From NCBI GenBank assembly GCA_050084985.1, contig JBITNC010000001.1:157976001-158040000 (forward strand): a DNA stretch of 64,000 bases, written 5' to 3'. The position numbers and the translations under genes were made by a program. The DNA is from Nageia nagi. Its lineage: Eukaryota; Pinophyta. The notes under the pieces are model-generated. The model was given only the letters and a program-made list of their open reading frames with translations. It searched no databases and had not been told where the DNA came from. Numbering within the stretch: position 1 is the stretch's first letter; each line of letters opens with the position of its first letter. Shown piece by piece: positions 10,945-22,146 of this stretch.

Positions 10945-11671
10945 TGTTAACACCTAAAAAGGAATTTTAATTTAATTAAAATATATTTTTAGGTATTTGA
11001 AGTAATTTATTTAATTTGTTAAATAAATGTTCTTATCATTGTGTTCTCTCATATTCCTTTATATTTTATGATAACTGGTCATCTCAACATCATAATAAGT
11101 CTAAAGATAAGCCTTAGCACTAGACCTATTATCTATAAAGGTGGAGGGTTTGTGCATGATCATAGATATAACATGATATGACATAATCTTGAATCTTTAA
11201 TAGATGAAAATATACTTGTGTCATTCTTGATCGATGTTTCTTAACACCACATATCATTTTTAGATTTTGTTATTCTTTGAGCTCTACATTTATATGATCT
11301 TTCATCCATTCATGAGTGATATTCCATGCATCGAAGGTGAGATAACAACATCAAGTGAAAGGGTGAGGTGTTATGGAATAGTAACCAGATGATGTCATTA
11401 GGTTCCTACCATTAACGTTAGGTTGATGTTGGATTTGTGGCTTCGTTCTTCTGATAAGCTCATCATTCATCCTCTTTAGATTAGATATCACCTTCAATCA
11501 TCCTTATAGGTAAAGTACAAGTTTGTATCTTTCATAAATCTAGTTTGAAAGGTCAAGATCAATTAGATCATTTTCATCTTTCATGTCATCAATTTTCTAT
11601 TATTTCATGGTTAATTGGTTAAATTGAATATTCTACAAATAACCCTAATTATTACTATTTCAGTTATAACA
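10945..11671 (+). repeat. Element A, 3' LTR
   Basis: 727 bases, from TGTTAACACC to TTATAACA. It aligns with 1-657 from position 11013 onward. The ends form a short inverted repeat, as expected for an LTR. Confidence 0.9.
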
Positions 11672-12511
11672 AAAGCTTTGAAGGAAATTAAAGGCCATGA
11701 AAACATCACGATAAAGATATTATTCAAGAGCAAAGTTCTTCCAAATTCGATTTACATAATCAACAAGCAAGACATTTAATACTATAAGTTATTTTTTATT
11801 CATTTAATACAAAATATTCAAATTCTAAAAATATAATGTATTTATGGGAATTTTTTTCTAATCTTTTTTGAAATTTTAAGATCAATTGGGAACTTGTAAA
11901 ATGTATAATATATTATAAGCCATAGAGTGTAAGTATTTGAACTTTGCATTCAAAAAATTATTATTATTATTATTGAAATATTACATTTTAAATTTTAATT
12001 TTATGTAAAAAAAAAATTTGTGAATGAAAAACCTATTTTCTCTAATAATTATTTATATTACCATTACTTGACATTTAAAATCTTGAAATTTAAATTTTAT
12101 TTTTTTATCCTTTTTATTATTATTTGAATAATTATTTATATTATCATTGTTTGGTATTTTAAATTTTAAAGAATTTATTTAAGAATATGTTATGATAGAT
12201 TGGAGCAGTTTGGATTTACTTATTACATAAATAATATTATTTACTTTTTTTTATTAAAATAATATACTTTATATTTTTTAAAAAATATTTTAAAATTTAA
12301 ATAACAAAATATGAAATGTTATCTGATAATTTTGAATTTTTTTTACAAATAATATTGTTAAATATAAATTTTAAGATATGGATTTACATAATATAATCAT
12401 AATAACAATAATATGATCATTATACTAATACTTATAAAGAATGATGATATGATTATTTATATTTCATTTTTTTAACGAATGTAATTATGAAGTTATTTGA
12501 ATAGTTATTAT
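11672..12511. other. AT-rich spacer, nothing recognised
   Basis: Very AT-rich DNA with poly-A/T runs and short ATT repeats (e.g. near 11960). No coding motif, LTR or terminal inverted repeat was seen. Confidence 0.5.
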
Positions 12512-12656
12512 ACTAGCTTAGATATCTTAAATACATATATCTAAAAAAGGAGGTGCTTATCTTGGAAATCACTCTTCCAAGAAATTGAGATAGGTGCCTG
12601 CATATTGATGCCTCTTGGTATTTTTGGATATATTTCTTTAAGATATCTAAGCTAGT
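12512..12656. repeat. 145-bp imperfect inverted repeat (hairpin)
   Basis: The outer arms 12512-12529 (ACTAGCTTAGATATCTTA) and 12639-12656 are perfect reverse complements over 18 bases. An inner pair around AGGTGCTTATC and GATAGGTGCCT, with CTTGGAA/TTCCAAG near the loop, extends the stem with mismatches. It could be a small foldback transposon, or give a hairpin transcript. No target duplication is obvious. Confidence 0.65.
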
Positions 12657-12782
12657 TATATGCATTTTTTTTACAACCTTTAAATTACTTACCAATAATT
12701 CTATAATTTGTATGTTTTCCATCTACATTAATTTGTTCATACTTTCGATCATTTGATCATATATAATGAATGGTCTAATTAT

Positions 12783-12925
12783 ATTTTGTAATTCAATGTA
12801 AATTTTGTTTTGTGTTGAATTATAGTATCAAAACTTTAAGATAAAAAAGGGCATGACTATCATTTTCTAATTCAATGTACATTTTATGTTGAATTATGGT
12901 ATCAAAATAAAGAAAACACAAATGG
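12783..12925. repeat. Two-copy tandem repeat, period 79
   Basis: AATTCAATGTA at 12790 and again at 12869, each followed by TGTTGAATTATRGTATCAAAA. Each unit holds its own AATTCAA/TTGAATT inverted pair. Confidence 0.7.
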
Positions 12926-13510
12926 CATATAATAGTTTAAGGCTGAATAATATATTTGCAAACAAAATACATAATATTCTTTCTAATACAAACTCTTGGG
13001 ATCTATATAAATAGTATAATTCATAAGTTATGGACATTTAGATCTGAGAATAATATAAAATAAATGTCTTACATGAATAAAGAAAAGTAGAAAGAGAAAT
13101 AAATTTTAACCATTAATATATATTGATATTAATAAATAGTGAGTATGTTATATAATATAAAAATAAAAAATAAAAATAAACTTATAAGGATTTTTATCAC
13201 TTGTTGGAGGATTCATAAGTGTAAATTACTATTTGATTATAGAAGTCTTGATGAATAATAACTTCTTACCTTAGATGATATATAAGATGATCTTGTTAAT
13301 TTTTTTTTTTAATTTTATAAGTAATGTTGTATATATTTTTATATTTAATTTAATATATAAAAAATTAAAATATATCAATTCACATAAAATTCTTTCTTTT
13401 AATATGTAAACTTTTTTTAATTCAAAATCTCTCATAAATAAAAGTAGAAAATAAAATATAACTACTATTATAAAGTATATAACTTTACTTTTAAAAGCAT
13501 ACATAACAAT

Positions 13511-13705
13511 AATTTATAAGTTCGATAGCTATAATTTATAAATATAGAATTAATCAAAATAAAAATGATCTAAAAATATATTTACCATTAAATATTCAAA
13601 ATAAAAATAATTTATAAGTTGGATATCTATAATATATAAATCTAGAATTAATTAAAATAAAAAAAAAATCCAAAAATATACTTAACATTAAATATTCAAA
13701 ATTAA
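13511..13705. repeat. Two-copy tandem repeat, period 98
   Basis: AATTTATAAGTT starts at 13511 and 13609. Both units continue through CTATAAT, ATAAAT, AGAATTAAT and CATTAAATATTCAAAA. Confidence 0.8.
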
Positions 13706-14770
13706 AGAATTTAAATTGTCTAAATAGTATATGTTAGAAATATTACAAGTTAGAGATATTATTTTTGTTATAATAAGTTTAGATTATATCTCAACAACAT
13801 TTGTAGTTTAGTGAGTTGGTAGGATATGTGAGTTTATTTATGGTGTTTGCTCTAATAATAATAATATAAAAAATATAATGATATTATCACCAAATATCAA
13901 CCATTCATGGATTGTAAATAATAAAGTTTTAATTCCTTTAGGCTTCTGATACATCTTTGCCTTCACTTCTTTGTACAATAAGTTTTTTTCCATGATGTTA
14001 TTTTTTATGATACACCTACCACAACAATATCTTCTAGGTTGTGAGGTCTCATAATTACATGTTGAGAAGATCATCAACATGAGATCAAGTTTGTTATGCT
14101 TATGAAGTTTAATGATTCTCACTCTCCCCCCATTGTTGGAAAGCAATTGATGCTAGCAATTTGAAACAAGGTTCATCTCTAGGATTGTGAATTTTTTTTT
14201 TTTTAATATATGAATAATTATCTTAGGTTATTATGTTCTAGGTATGTATGGAGCTTTGATGTGTGAGTTTATTATACATTAGGTAAATGGATCAATAGTA
14301 CAAAATAAATAAAAGTTTAGGTTTGCATGTTAGTTAGGAGAAGGCAATAATAACATTTAAAAATATAATTAAGTGCATAATTGATAGTATTCAAAGTCGA
14401 CACCTAACACTCCTAAAATTTATATAGGAGAATTTCATATTAAGGGGGGGATATATTCTTTTTTCATATAATGTACATGTGATCCATAATTTGATGATAT
14501 TTTGAGTTATCATAGGTGATCAAAGAAAAAAGAAGCTTTGATTTAAAATCAATAGAGTGAACCTTGTAAGTAGTGATATACTATATTATACTTGGTGGTT
14601 GTATCAATTGGTCATCCATGCAATCTGGAGGATGAGAAGATTACCATAAGGATGCTCAAGGTTAAAAAGGTAAGCTTACATATTTGTATGGGTAAATGAA
14701 GATTCGTACTTCACTTAGTATGAATGGATGAGTTTGTTCTCATTCACAAGATGATATGATTGGATATGTT
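13706..14770. other. AT-rich spacer, nothing recognised
   Basis: Contains a 102-codon minus-strand frame at 13838-14146 that shows no known domain and sits in low-complexity DNA. I see no gene, LTR or other repeat here. Confidence 0.4.
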
Positions 14771-14773
14771 TTT

Positions 14774-14885
14774 CCTCAATCATAAATGGTGATTATGATT
14801 GATTGTGTGTGTCCTAAATCATAAATGGTTATAAATATATTTGTGTGTGTCCCTAATCATTATCTTGATGTTTGGATAACATATG
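14774..14885. repeat. ~40-bp minisatellite, interrupted by element C
   Basis: Units begin CCTCAATC (14774), CCTAAATC (~14813) and CCTAATC (~14852), each with a GTGTGTGTCC-type end. The array resumes after element C at about 22780 with CCTATCC and a GTGTGTCC end. Confidence 0.6.
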
Positions 14886-15405
14886 TGTATATGCCTAAAA
14901 TGAATTTTTATGTATTAAATAATTCATTTTATAGCATCAATGAATATTTATTATAGAAAGGGTCAAAATATACCTAAGGTAATGTAATCAATGTAATGGA
15001 CCCTTGCATAATGTAAGAGGTGTCAAATATCAAGAAAGACACCATAAAGATAGATTATAACATGCAATATCATCTTATCTGACCAAAAAAGGTGTTTTGT
15101 AACACCACCCATTCTTAGATCTACTATGTCCATCTTATTTCACACATCTCAATTTTTGCTTATGGATTTGCATATTTTAGGATGTTAATGATGTGCATAT
15201 CTAAGGTTGTTCACAATGTTTGTTTCTCATGGTATGTTGTTATGATTGATGTATGATTCCTATTATTTCATATGTATGTTAATTTGATGAAGATATCTCA
15301 TTTATCATGTTCGTAATGATGTCATATTTTTGATATATGCTTCAATATTACATCGTAGAAGAATAGTGCTTTGATTTATTATTTATGCATTATTTTTAGT
15401 ATACA
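14886..15405 (+). repeat. Element C, 5' LTR
   Basis: Pairs with 22147-22771. It lacks about 100 bases present in the right copy between the AAGAAAGA and GCAATATCAT segments. Ends in AGTATACA. Contains the bipartite motif near 15181-15220. Confidence 0.88.
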
Positions 15406-15408
15406 TTT

Positions 15409-15420
15409 TGGTGAACCTGA
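15409..15420 (+). other. Element C, primer-binding site candidate
   Basis: TGGTGAACCTGA three bases after the LTR, one transition away from the site in D. The primer tRNA was not identified. Confidence 0.65.
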
Positions 15421-15481
15421 TTGCTTCAATTCATCTTGCCCTACTAGTGAGATCTCACAAGATTTTTGTGAAGAATTAACA

Positions 15482-15530
15482 TTGTTAACAATGTGCAAAT
15501 ATTATTTTTGCACTATCAACAATGTGAAAA
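15482..15530 (+). repeat. Bipartite motif, C 5' UTR
   Basis: TTGTTAACAATGTGCAAAT and CTATCAACAATGTGAAAA halves. Confidence 0.6.
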
Positions 15531-15693
15531 ATGGAACAAATTTTAATGCAATTATCCAATATGGTACAAGACTTAGCCAAGTGGCTATGATGTAGAGTTT
15601 AGGAAGTAATTCATAGTTAAATATAGATCCAAACTAAGTTGCAAAGGTAATCAATCTTGAGAATAGTAAGAGATCCCCAAAAAAAGGAAGATT

Positions 15694-16968
15694 ATGATGG
15701 TGTCTTCAACACACCCTTATTGGATGATATCTGCAATTATCCCCTACCACAAGGCCTCCAAGTTTGAGATGTTAAGCAATGATCAAGACCTAAAAAAACA
15801 TCTTATTAGCTTTCAAGAGTGCTTGCTAAAACTAAGATCAAAGAATTTAATGGTAAAATATTTCCCAATGAGTTTGAAAGGTGATGCCAGCCAATGGTTC
15901 TATAATTTTTCAAAGGGATCCATAGATTCATTCAATTCATTGGTACATATATTCATGAATCAATACAAGCATAATATCAAAGAGAAAGTAACTATTATAG
16001 AATTATGTAACCTATGCCAAGGAAGTAATGAAACCCTAGACAAGTATATTTAAAGATTCAAAAAGGTATGGAAATCTATTTGTAGCAAGTTGGATGAGAG
16101 TGAAATTTATGGTATATTCAAAGATTATATTTTGCCAATTATTAATTTGCATGCTCCAACTGAGATAGGTATTGGATTTGGGGTATTGGTAAAATAATTG
16201 TTACAAAAATAATTTTTTTTGCTTGAGTTAGGAGATCTCAAGTATCCATATAACTCTTACAATAAGGAGAATCATAAGACATACATTAAGGAGTAAAAGA
16301 TAGTTAATATGGCTAATGCACCTACACTAGCACCTACCCCTACATTAACAAGGTCAACCATAACAAGATATATAAGGTATAAATTTCCAATTCACCTAAA
16401 GTTTATTTTGAGATATCTAATTAAGAAGGGTTTATTACACTCGTTAGATGAAGAAGTAGAAGATGATAGTGTTTCAATGGGAAATTCTGATGCTTATTAT
16501 GCTTATCATCAAAGAAGAGGTTATTCTAAAAAAAATTATAAAGTATTAGAAACTATGATTTTGGACATTATTACATAAGGAAAGTATGAAATTAATCAAA
16601 ATACTTCAAATCCAAAGATTGCAGTAAACACAATTTCAGTGGATAAAAATATTTGTGCTGCAATAAGAAGGGGAAGGAACATTCCAAATCTAGTTACTAT
16701 TGAATAACTAAGTGTCCCACCTAATCCCAAATCTTATAGCATGATTGAGCAATTGAAAACTAATCCTGCTAAGATTAGCTTATATGATCTCATATCTACA
16801 TCTAAAAAATATCAACAGATATTGTATGCTTTGTTCAAAAAAGAAACTATTCCCACCAATATGAGTGTTGCTATATTTTTGAAAAAACTTAGGTCTATTA
16901 AGGAATGTGATAGAATTTCATTTTATAGGTCTAAAAACTTAGTAAAGAAATTATTTCTAAATGTTTAG
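15694..16968 (+). pseudogene. Element C gag, one frame with several stops
   Basis: The frame opened at 15694 stays in register to 16968. It is broken by stops at 16051, 16195, 16207, 16297, 16576 and about 16705 before its end at 16966. The capsid part carries FEMLSNDQD...HLISFQE, then KYFPMSLKGDASQWFY at about 15850-15903, the gag core of Tat elements. A later part (about 16380-16530) has the IRYKFPIHL...AYHQRRGY zinc-knuckle-like block, then SYSMIEQLKTNPAKISLYDLI. The product would form the particle shell. It aligns in order with the gag of element D, which supports the assignment. Confidence 0.85.
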
Positions 16969-16969
16969 C

Positions 16970-17320
16970 CTTGTACATCACACCTATGATAGAAGGATGA
17001 AAAATAAAAAGAACAATGGTAGACAATGGATCAACTATTAATGTATATTGTCATAAATTTTTGGTACAACTTCAAGAGAAAGGTGTAAAGATACCTCTCT
17101 TAGAAGAAACCACATTCCCAATTAGAGCATTTGATAGTTCATAAAAAATCCACTTGGAATAGCTATAATTTTGGTCACAATAGGGGTTAGAATGGTTGAA
17201 ACTCAATTTTAGATTGTGGATTCAAAATTATCTTATAACCTTTTGTTAGGAAGATCTTGGCTTCATGATATGGATGTAGTACCATCAATAGTATATAACA
17301 AGTTAACATTTGAATATCAA
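16970..17320 (+). pseudogene. Element C aspartic protease, degenerate
   Basis: Starts after a frameshift at the end of the gag frame. The active site reads MVDNGSTINVY (17016-17048), with Asn where Thr or Ser is usual in D-[TS]-G; D has the same DNGS, so this looks like a lineage feature and not decay. A later segment reads NLLLGRSWLHDM (about 17241-17275), matching LGRPW-type flap/helix segments. Several stops follow. Confidence 0.8.
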
Positions 17321-18180
17321 AGTGAGGTACATATAGTAATAGATGATCCATAACCATATGCTTTATATAATGTAGCAGAAATGGAAGAATTCACCATGAC
17401 TTGTCCTAGATATGATATTGAACCTTTGGGAGTAGACTCAATAGTGATAAAAATAGAAAAATAGCTTCAAATTATAGAGATAGGAATGGGAATGTACAAA
17501 ATTGAGAATTTTGATCTGTTAATGTCCATAAAAGATTTGGGGTAATTGAAAATACTCAATATTTAAGGCTCTTAATAACTTGCAATACTATCTACATGCT
17601 ATCAATGATGTGAGAACAATGAAGAGAATGATGGCTTTTGCCTTGCGGTAACAATATCTCCCAACCTAGCTGTCTCAACAAAGGATCAGACGATGAACAT
17701 AATGAGTAAAACTTTTCCATCTCCTTTTATACATAAATGCATGACATAAAATTACAAGTATGAAGGAGGTGGCTTAGGAAAATTAGAACAAGTTATGTCT
17801 TCTTTTCCTAGTGATTTAGGAGCTCAAAAAAATAAGAATGGATTTGGTAGTGATCATGATACAAAACACATTATAGGACCTATAAAGTTTGTTAAAGAAT
17901 GCCATCTAATTGAGCTTTTTGATGATATTAATGAAGATTTATGGCTTGATGATACTATACCACTTGAGTTTGATTGAGGGCACATTTAGAGTTGCCTAAA
18001 TCAAATGAGAAATAATAAACATGCTATATTCTTAGTGAGTATGGGTATTTTGGACAAGAGGTGAACTTTAATGAAGTATTTTAGGTTCAGCAAGAAGATG
18101 ATGATACAAGTGACATTTAGGGATTAGAAGAGTTACCTTCATTATTGTAGAAAAAGAATGAATTAGCATTCTCAATTGAA
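17321..18180 (+). pseudogene. Element C protease-RT linker region
   Basis: Reads through stops as acidic polyprotein linker, parallel to 47670-48400 in element D. It includes the open piece 17795-17977 (acidic, LIELFDDINEDLWLD) that matches the same place in D. The bipartite motif sits at 17579-17613. No enzyme domain is recognised. Confidence 0.6.
17579..17613 (+). repeat. Bipartite motif, C protease-RT junction
   Basis: CTTGCAATACTATC and GCTATCAATGATGTGA halves; same junction as 48256-48300 in D. Confidence 0.55.
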
Positions 18181-19140
18181 GAATTAATAGATGTTAATAT
18201 TGGAACAAGTGATGAAGAGAGGTTGATAAAGGTTGGAGCTGCCCTTCTAAAACCTCAACAAGAAAGCTACAAAAATAAGTTTATTGAAAATCATAAGAAT
18301 TTTGCATGGTCTTATATTGATAAGCTTGGTTTAGATCATTCTTTTTTTATGCATAATTTATCACTTAAATAATGAGCCAAGCTTATTAAATAAAAACCAA
18401 AAAATATGCATCCTTCTAAGGCATTGTTAGTCAAGAAAGAAATTGAAAAATGTTTGAATGCTGGGTTCATTAAATTAATAGATTTTTCAAAACAGATGGC
18501 TAAAATTATTCTTGTTACTAAACCAATTAGAGAAATAAGAGTTTGTATTGATTTTTGTGGTATCAATATTGCTTGTCCAAAAGATGATTTTCTATTGCCA
18601 AATATTGATATGATTGTGGATAGTATTGCTGGTCATGATACGTTATCTTTTATAGATGGATTTTTGGGATATAATCAAATTTTAATCAATCCAACTAATC
18701 AACATAAGAATACTTTTACCACACCTTGGGGAAATTTTTGTTGGAAGGTTATGCCCTTTGGATTGAAAAATGTAGGTGCTACTTATTAAAGAGTTATGCT
18801 ATCTATATTCCATGAGAACATCCATAAATCAATGGAGGTGTATGTTGATGATATTTTGATCAAATCAAAATAAGGCCAAGATTATTTGAGCTCCTTGAAG
18901 AGGTATTTCATATTATCAAAAAGTATAAGCTTAGAATAAAATTTAAAAAGTGTGCTTTTGTATTACTTTAGGAAAATTACTTGGTTTTATGGTCTCAAAA
19001 AGGGGTATTGAGGTAGATCCTAAGAAGGTAAAAGCCATAGTGAGTATGCCAACTCCAAAGAACCTCAAAAAATTAAGAAGTCTTCAAGGGAAGATAAATT
19101 CGATAAGAAGGTTCATTTCATAACTTAGGGATAAGTGTTA
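18181..19140 (+). pseudogene. Element C reverse transcriptase, degenerate
   Basis: A NFAWSY...LGLDH opening near 18299, then HPSKALLVKKEIEK at 18409, VCIDFCGIN near 18541, DGFLGYNQI near 18655, TPWGNFCWKVMPFGLKN at about 18721-18772 and the catalytic YVDDIL at 18841. The aspartate pair is intact. A tail with IEVDPKKV at about 19008 and LRSLQGK follows. Stops (e.g. 18787) and frame changes after 18900 disable it. It is a close relative of the RT of D. Confidence 0.88.
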
Positions 19141-19570
19141 CTCATTTATTGAAAAAGGATGTCAAGTTTGTATGGGATGATAAGTATCAAAAAGCATTTG
19201 AAGATATAAAATAATATTTGCTAAATCCTCCTATTTTAATGCCTATGGATTTTTAAAAAGAAGCATATATTTACATTTCAACCACATTAAATATGCATTG
19301 GGGGCAATTTTATGTCAGAAATATGATGAAAATAAAGAAAGAGAAATATATTATCTTAGCAAAACTCTCATAGATTATGAAATATGATATACACCTATGG
19401 AAAAGCTTTACTTTGGTATAGTTTTTGCTACATAAAAACTAAGGCATTATCTTTTTTATTGTACTACATATTTTGTCAACCTAGTTAATCTATTGAAATA
19501 TGTTGTATCAAAGCAACATTTGTTAGGAAGGGTAGCTAAGTGGTTGATATTGCTACAAGTGTTTGACATC
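19141..19570 (+). pseudogene. Element C first RNase H (Ty3 type), degenerate
   Basis: Segments matching the Ty3/gypsy RNase H: NTLGAILCQ-like (near 19290-19320), EREIYYLSKTLIDYE (near 19338-19380), YTPMEKL near 19390 and LLGRVAKW near 19530. Stops are frequent. It acts with RT on the RNA/DNA hybrid. Confidence 0.78.
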
Positions 19571-19684
19571 AGTGTGGTAAAGCAAAAATCTATGAAAGGA
19601 TAGGCAACTACATATTTGATAGCGTAATTTCCCTAGAATGATGTTATAGTGGTGAACAAAGAATTTTCATTTTTCACACCTTCA

Positions 19685-19722
19685 ATAGCATGCAACACTA
19701 TCTGAATGTTATCAACAATGTG
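19685..19722 (+). repeat. Bipartite motif, C RNase H-RNase H junction
   Basis: TAGCATGCAACACTATC and GTTATCAACAATGTGA halves; same junction as 46107-46153 in D. Confidence 0.6.
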
Positions 19723-19739
19723 ATGGATGTCCCATATGA

Positions 19740-20310
19740 GTTTGTTTGCTACATGGAGGATGAAAATACAATTGGACATTGTATTTTGATGGATCAAAAT
19801 GTACTTATAGGGTAGGTGTAGGTATTTTTCTAGTGTCATTCCAATGAGGTGATCCCTATGGTATATAAACTAAGCTTTGATTGTACTAATAATTTGGAAG
19901 AATATGAAGCTTTGATCTTGGGTTTGAAAGATTGCACTAATAACATGGCAAAATATGAAGCTTTGATTTTGGATTTGAAAGTAGTTGTGGCTCTAAAAAT
20001 AAATATTTAAAAATAAATCATGATTCAAAATTTATTATAAATGAAATCAATGATACATATAATACAAAAGATGAGAAATTAAAACCATAAAATATAGTGG
20101 TTATTGAGGTGCTTGATGAGTTTTATAGGTACAATATTCAAAATATTCCAAGGACTAACAACATGTATGTAGATGTAATGGCAAGTGCAACTTTATTAGC
20201 ACTAATTGAGATAGAAGATGAAGAAACTATCCTCAATATTAGAAATCTTGATAAAACTTCTTACCTTGATCAACTAGATGAAGTACATGTATGCCTTCTT
20301 TCTCTATAAG
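19740..20310 (+). pseudogene. Element C second, archaeal-like RNase H (Tat signature)
   Basis: LYFDGSKCTYRVGVG (near 19785) is the first catalytic block. A duplicated NNxxxYEALIL segment follows (near 19890-19970): the block CTNN.AKYEALIL appears twice in a row, about 69 bases apart. Then come a degraded DS-type stretch, and FYRYNIQNIPRTNNMYVDVMASAT at 20120-20190. This second RNase H after the Ty3-type one is known from plant Tat elements. The local duplication and stops make it inactive. Confidence 0.78.
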
Positions 20311-20339
20311 ATGATCCTCATTAATGGTATGTTGATATT

Positions 20340-21515
20340 TACAATTATTTGAAGGATCAAACAATCCTAGAGAATTATGATACAAATAAAAGAGTTATAT
20401 TAAAGAGGATAGCTATCAAGTATGTGATTATTAGTGAAGTCTTGTATAAAATATCATTTAATGGAGCTATTTTCAGATGTCTAACACAACATGAAATAAC
20501 AATAACACTAGAACAAGCACATGATGAGTTTTTTAGATGTCACTTATTTGCAAAATAATTTTACACCAAATTTTTATGTTACTATTTTCCTACAATGGAG
20601 GAGGATTGAAAGAATCATGTTAAGAGTTATTTGCAATATCAAAAGAATTCAAATTTAGAAAAACAACCAACGCAAGAGTTGAACTCCATAGTTTCACCAT
20701 GGCCATTTGTAACTTGGGGCATAGACTTGATTAAGCATATTAATCCACATTCAAGGGAAGATCACAAATTCATCATCATAATTATAGAGTTTAATATAAA
20801 GTGGGTTGAAGCTATTCCAATGAAATCAATCACACAAGATAAAATCTTTGCTTTCTTAGTTGAAAATATTATCACAAGGTCTGGTGTACCATAAAGATTG
20901 ATCATGGATAATAGGAAAAATTTCAAAGGTAAGAAAATGAAAGCCTTTTGCAAAAAGTTTCATATTGCTTAAACATTTTCTTCAGTATATTACCCTTAAG
21001 GGAATGGTCAACTAGAAGCATAAAAAAATTATAAAAAGAATTTTGGTAAAAATATGGGATATATACAAAGCATATTAGCATGAATAAATACCTTATGTAC
21101 TTTGGGCATATAGAAAAAGTATTAAAACAACCATTGGGAAAACACCATTTTCATTAGTTCATGGAGATGAGGTTGTTGTACCATTAGAGTTACAAATACC
21201 ATCTCTAAGAATATCACTACAAGGATACATATCAAATGAAGAAGTAAGAAAGGCTAGATTACAACAATTGGAAGCACTTGATGAAAAAATAATTAGGAGA
21301 ATTAAGCATCGGAAGGCATATCATGTAAACCTAAAGAGAACATCAACAAAACAATTGTAAATGATGAAGTGAAAGTAAAGTTTGAACCAAATTGGTTGGG
21401 CCCCTTTTTTGTCATTGGAGAAACAAGATCAGGAGCTTATAGGTTATCATCCATGGATGGTAGAGAAGAACCACAAACCTTCAATTCCATGCATCTTAAA
21501 TACTTCTTTGCATAA
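20340..21515 (+). pseudogene. Element C integrase, degenerate but triad visible
   Basis: The zinc-binding region is at about 20480-20650 (EQAHDEFFRCH, then YYFPTMEED). The core shows WGIDLIKHI (Asp near 20721), IMDNRKNFKG (Asp near 20905) and a GNGQLEA block with Glu near 21013, so the D-D-E residues are all present. The C-terminus holds VKFEPNWLGPFFVIG (about 21371-21420), the GPF module, and ends HLKYFFA near 21500. Stops occur at 20892, 20969, 20997 and 21023. The enzyme would insert element cDNA. Confidence 0.85.
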
Positions 21516-22133
21516 AATAGTATCTATGTACCTTACAAAAAAATGAATATCTTATGTAAGGTACATGTACTTTATATTCTATTTAATTGTTACAACATTG
21601 TTAACAACATGCATTACTTTTTGCATATTGTTATCATTCTAAATAAAAAGATAATATAATGCTTGCAGATCATGGACATAAAAATGCTAGGTCACCGATG
21701 GCCATCGATATGGCTAGTGAGAGTTCAATCACTTAACATTTAAATCGATGATGCATCTATGAGAAAGATTATTAATAATGATTCATCCTTAATGGATGAT
21801 GCAAGTTGTTATGTATCCACATGGTTTTGATTTTAGCTATAAAATTATAATGTCTTAGGGTCATAAACATAAACACGTATGACCATTGATAGTCAATGGT
21901 ATGACTAGTGAGAGTTCATTCACTTAAAATACAATCTAGCAATGCAATCATAAATAGATTGCTAAAATTGATTCATCATTAATAGAGCTTTCCTAGGGAA
22001 ACCAAGTCAAAAGGGGGTAGTAAAGGACCCTCATCATCAAATGGAAGTACTGGATAAAGAGTTCAAATATTTCAAAATTTTCTTCTATACTTCTTCTTTG
22101 GATATGTAATCTCATTTTTTCAATCACACCTCC
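21516..22133 (+). other. Element C 3' UTR with ~191-bp tandem repeat
   Basis: Two copies of a unit of 191 bases lie at about 21650-22010; CTAGTGAGAGTTCA occurs at 21714 and 21905. Each unit carries a GGCCATCGAT/GATAGTCAATGG-type inverted stretch. D has the same repeat, three copies with period 192, at the same place. The bipartite motif is at 21595-21637. Confidence 0.8.
21595..21637 (+). repeat. Bipartite motif, C 3' UTR
   Basis: TGTTAACAACATGCAT and TTGCATATTGTTATCA halves. Confidence 0.6.
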
Positions 22134-22146
22134 AAAGAGGAATAAA
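22134..22146 (+). other. Element C, polypurine tract
   Basis: AAAGAGGAATAAA directly before the TG of the 3' LTR. The context CAATCACACCTCC matches the equivalent place in D. Confidence 0.75.

Larger units (their letters stand above)
1..11671 (+). mobile_element. LTR element A (gag only, no pol seen), host of nested element B
   Basis: Two long direct repeats, 1-657 and 10945-11671, bound this element. The left one lacks about its first 68 bases because the window starts inside it. LTR ends are TGTTAACACC and TTATAACA, an inverted pair. A gag-like region lies at 1434-2500. The rest of the interior (8653-10944) shows no protease, reverse transcriptase, RNase H or integrase motif on either strand. 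Without B the interior is about 4.1 kb. The layout resembles the gag-only non-autonomous plant elements (TR-GAG or LARD types). That it needs a partner element is inferred. The target duplication cannot be tested because the left end is outside the window. Confidence 0.85.

Noticed and set aside
12512-12656. Known conserved plant miRNA precursor
   Set aside because: The arms matched none of the conserved plant miRNAs I could recall; kept only as an unnamed hairpin.
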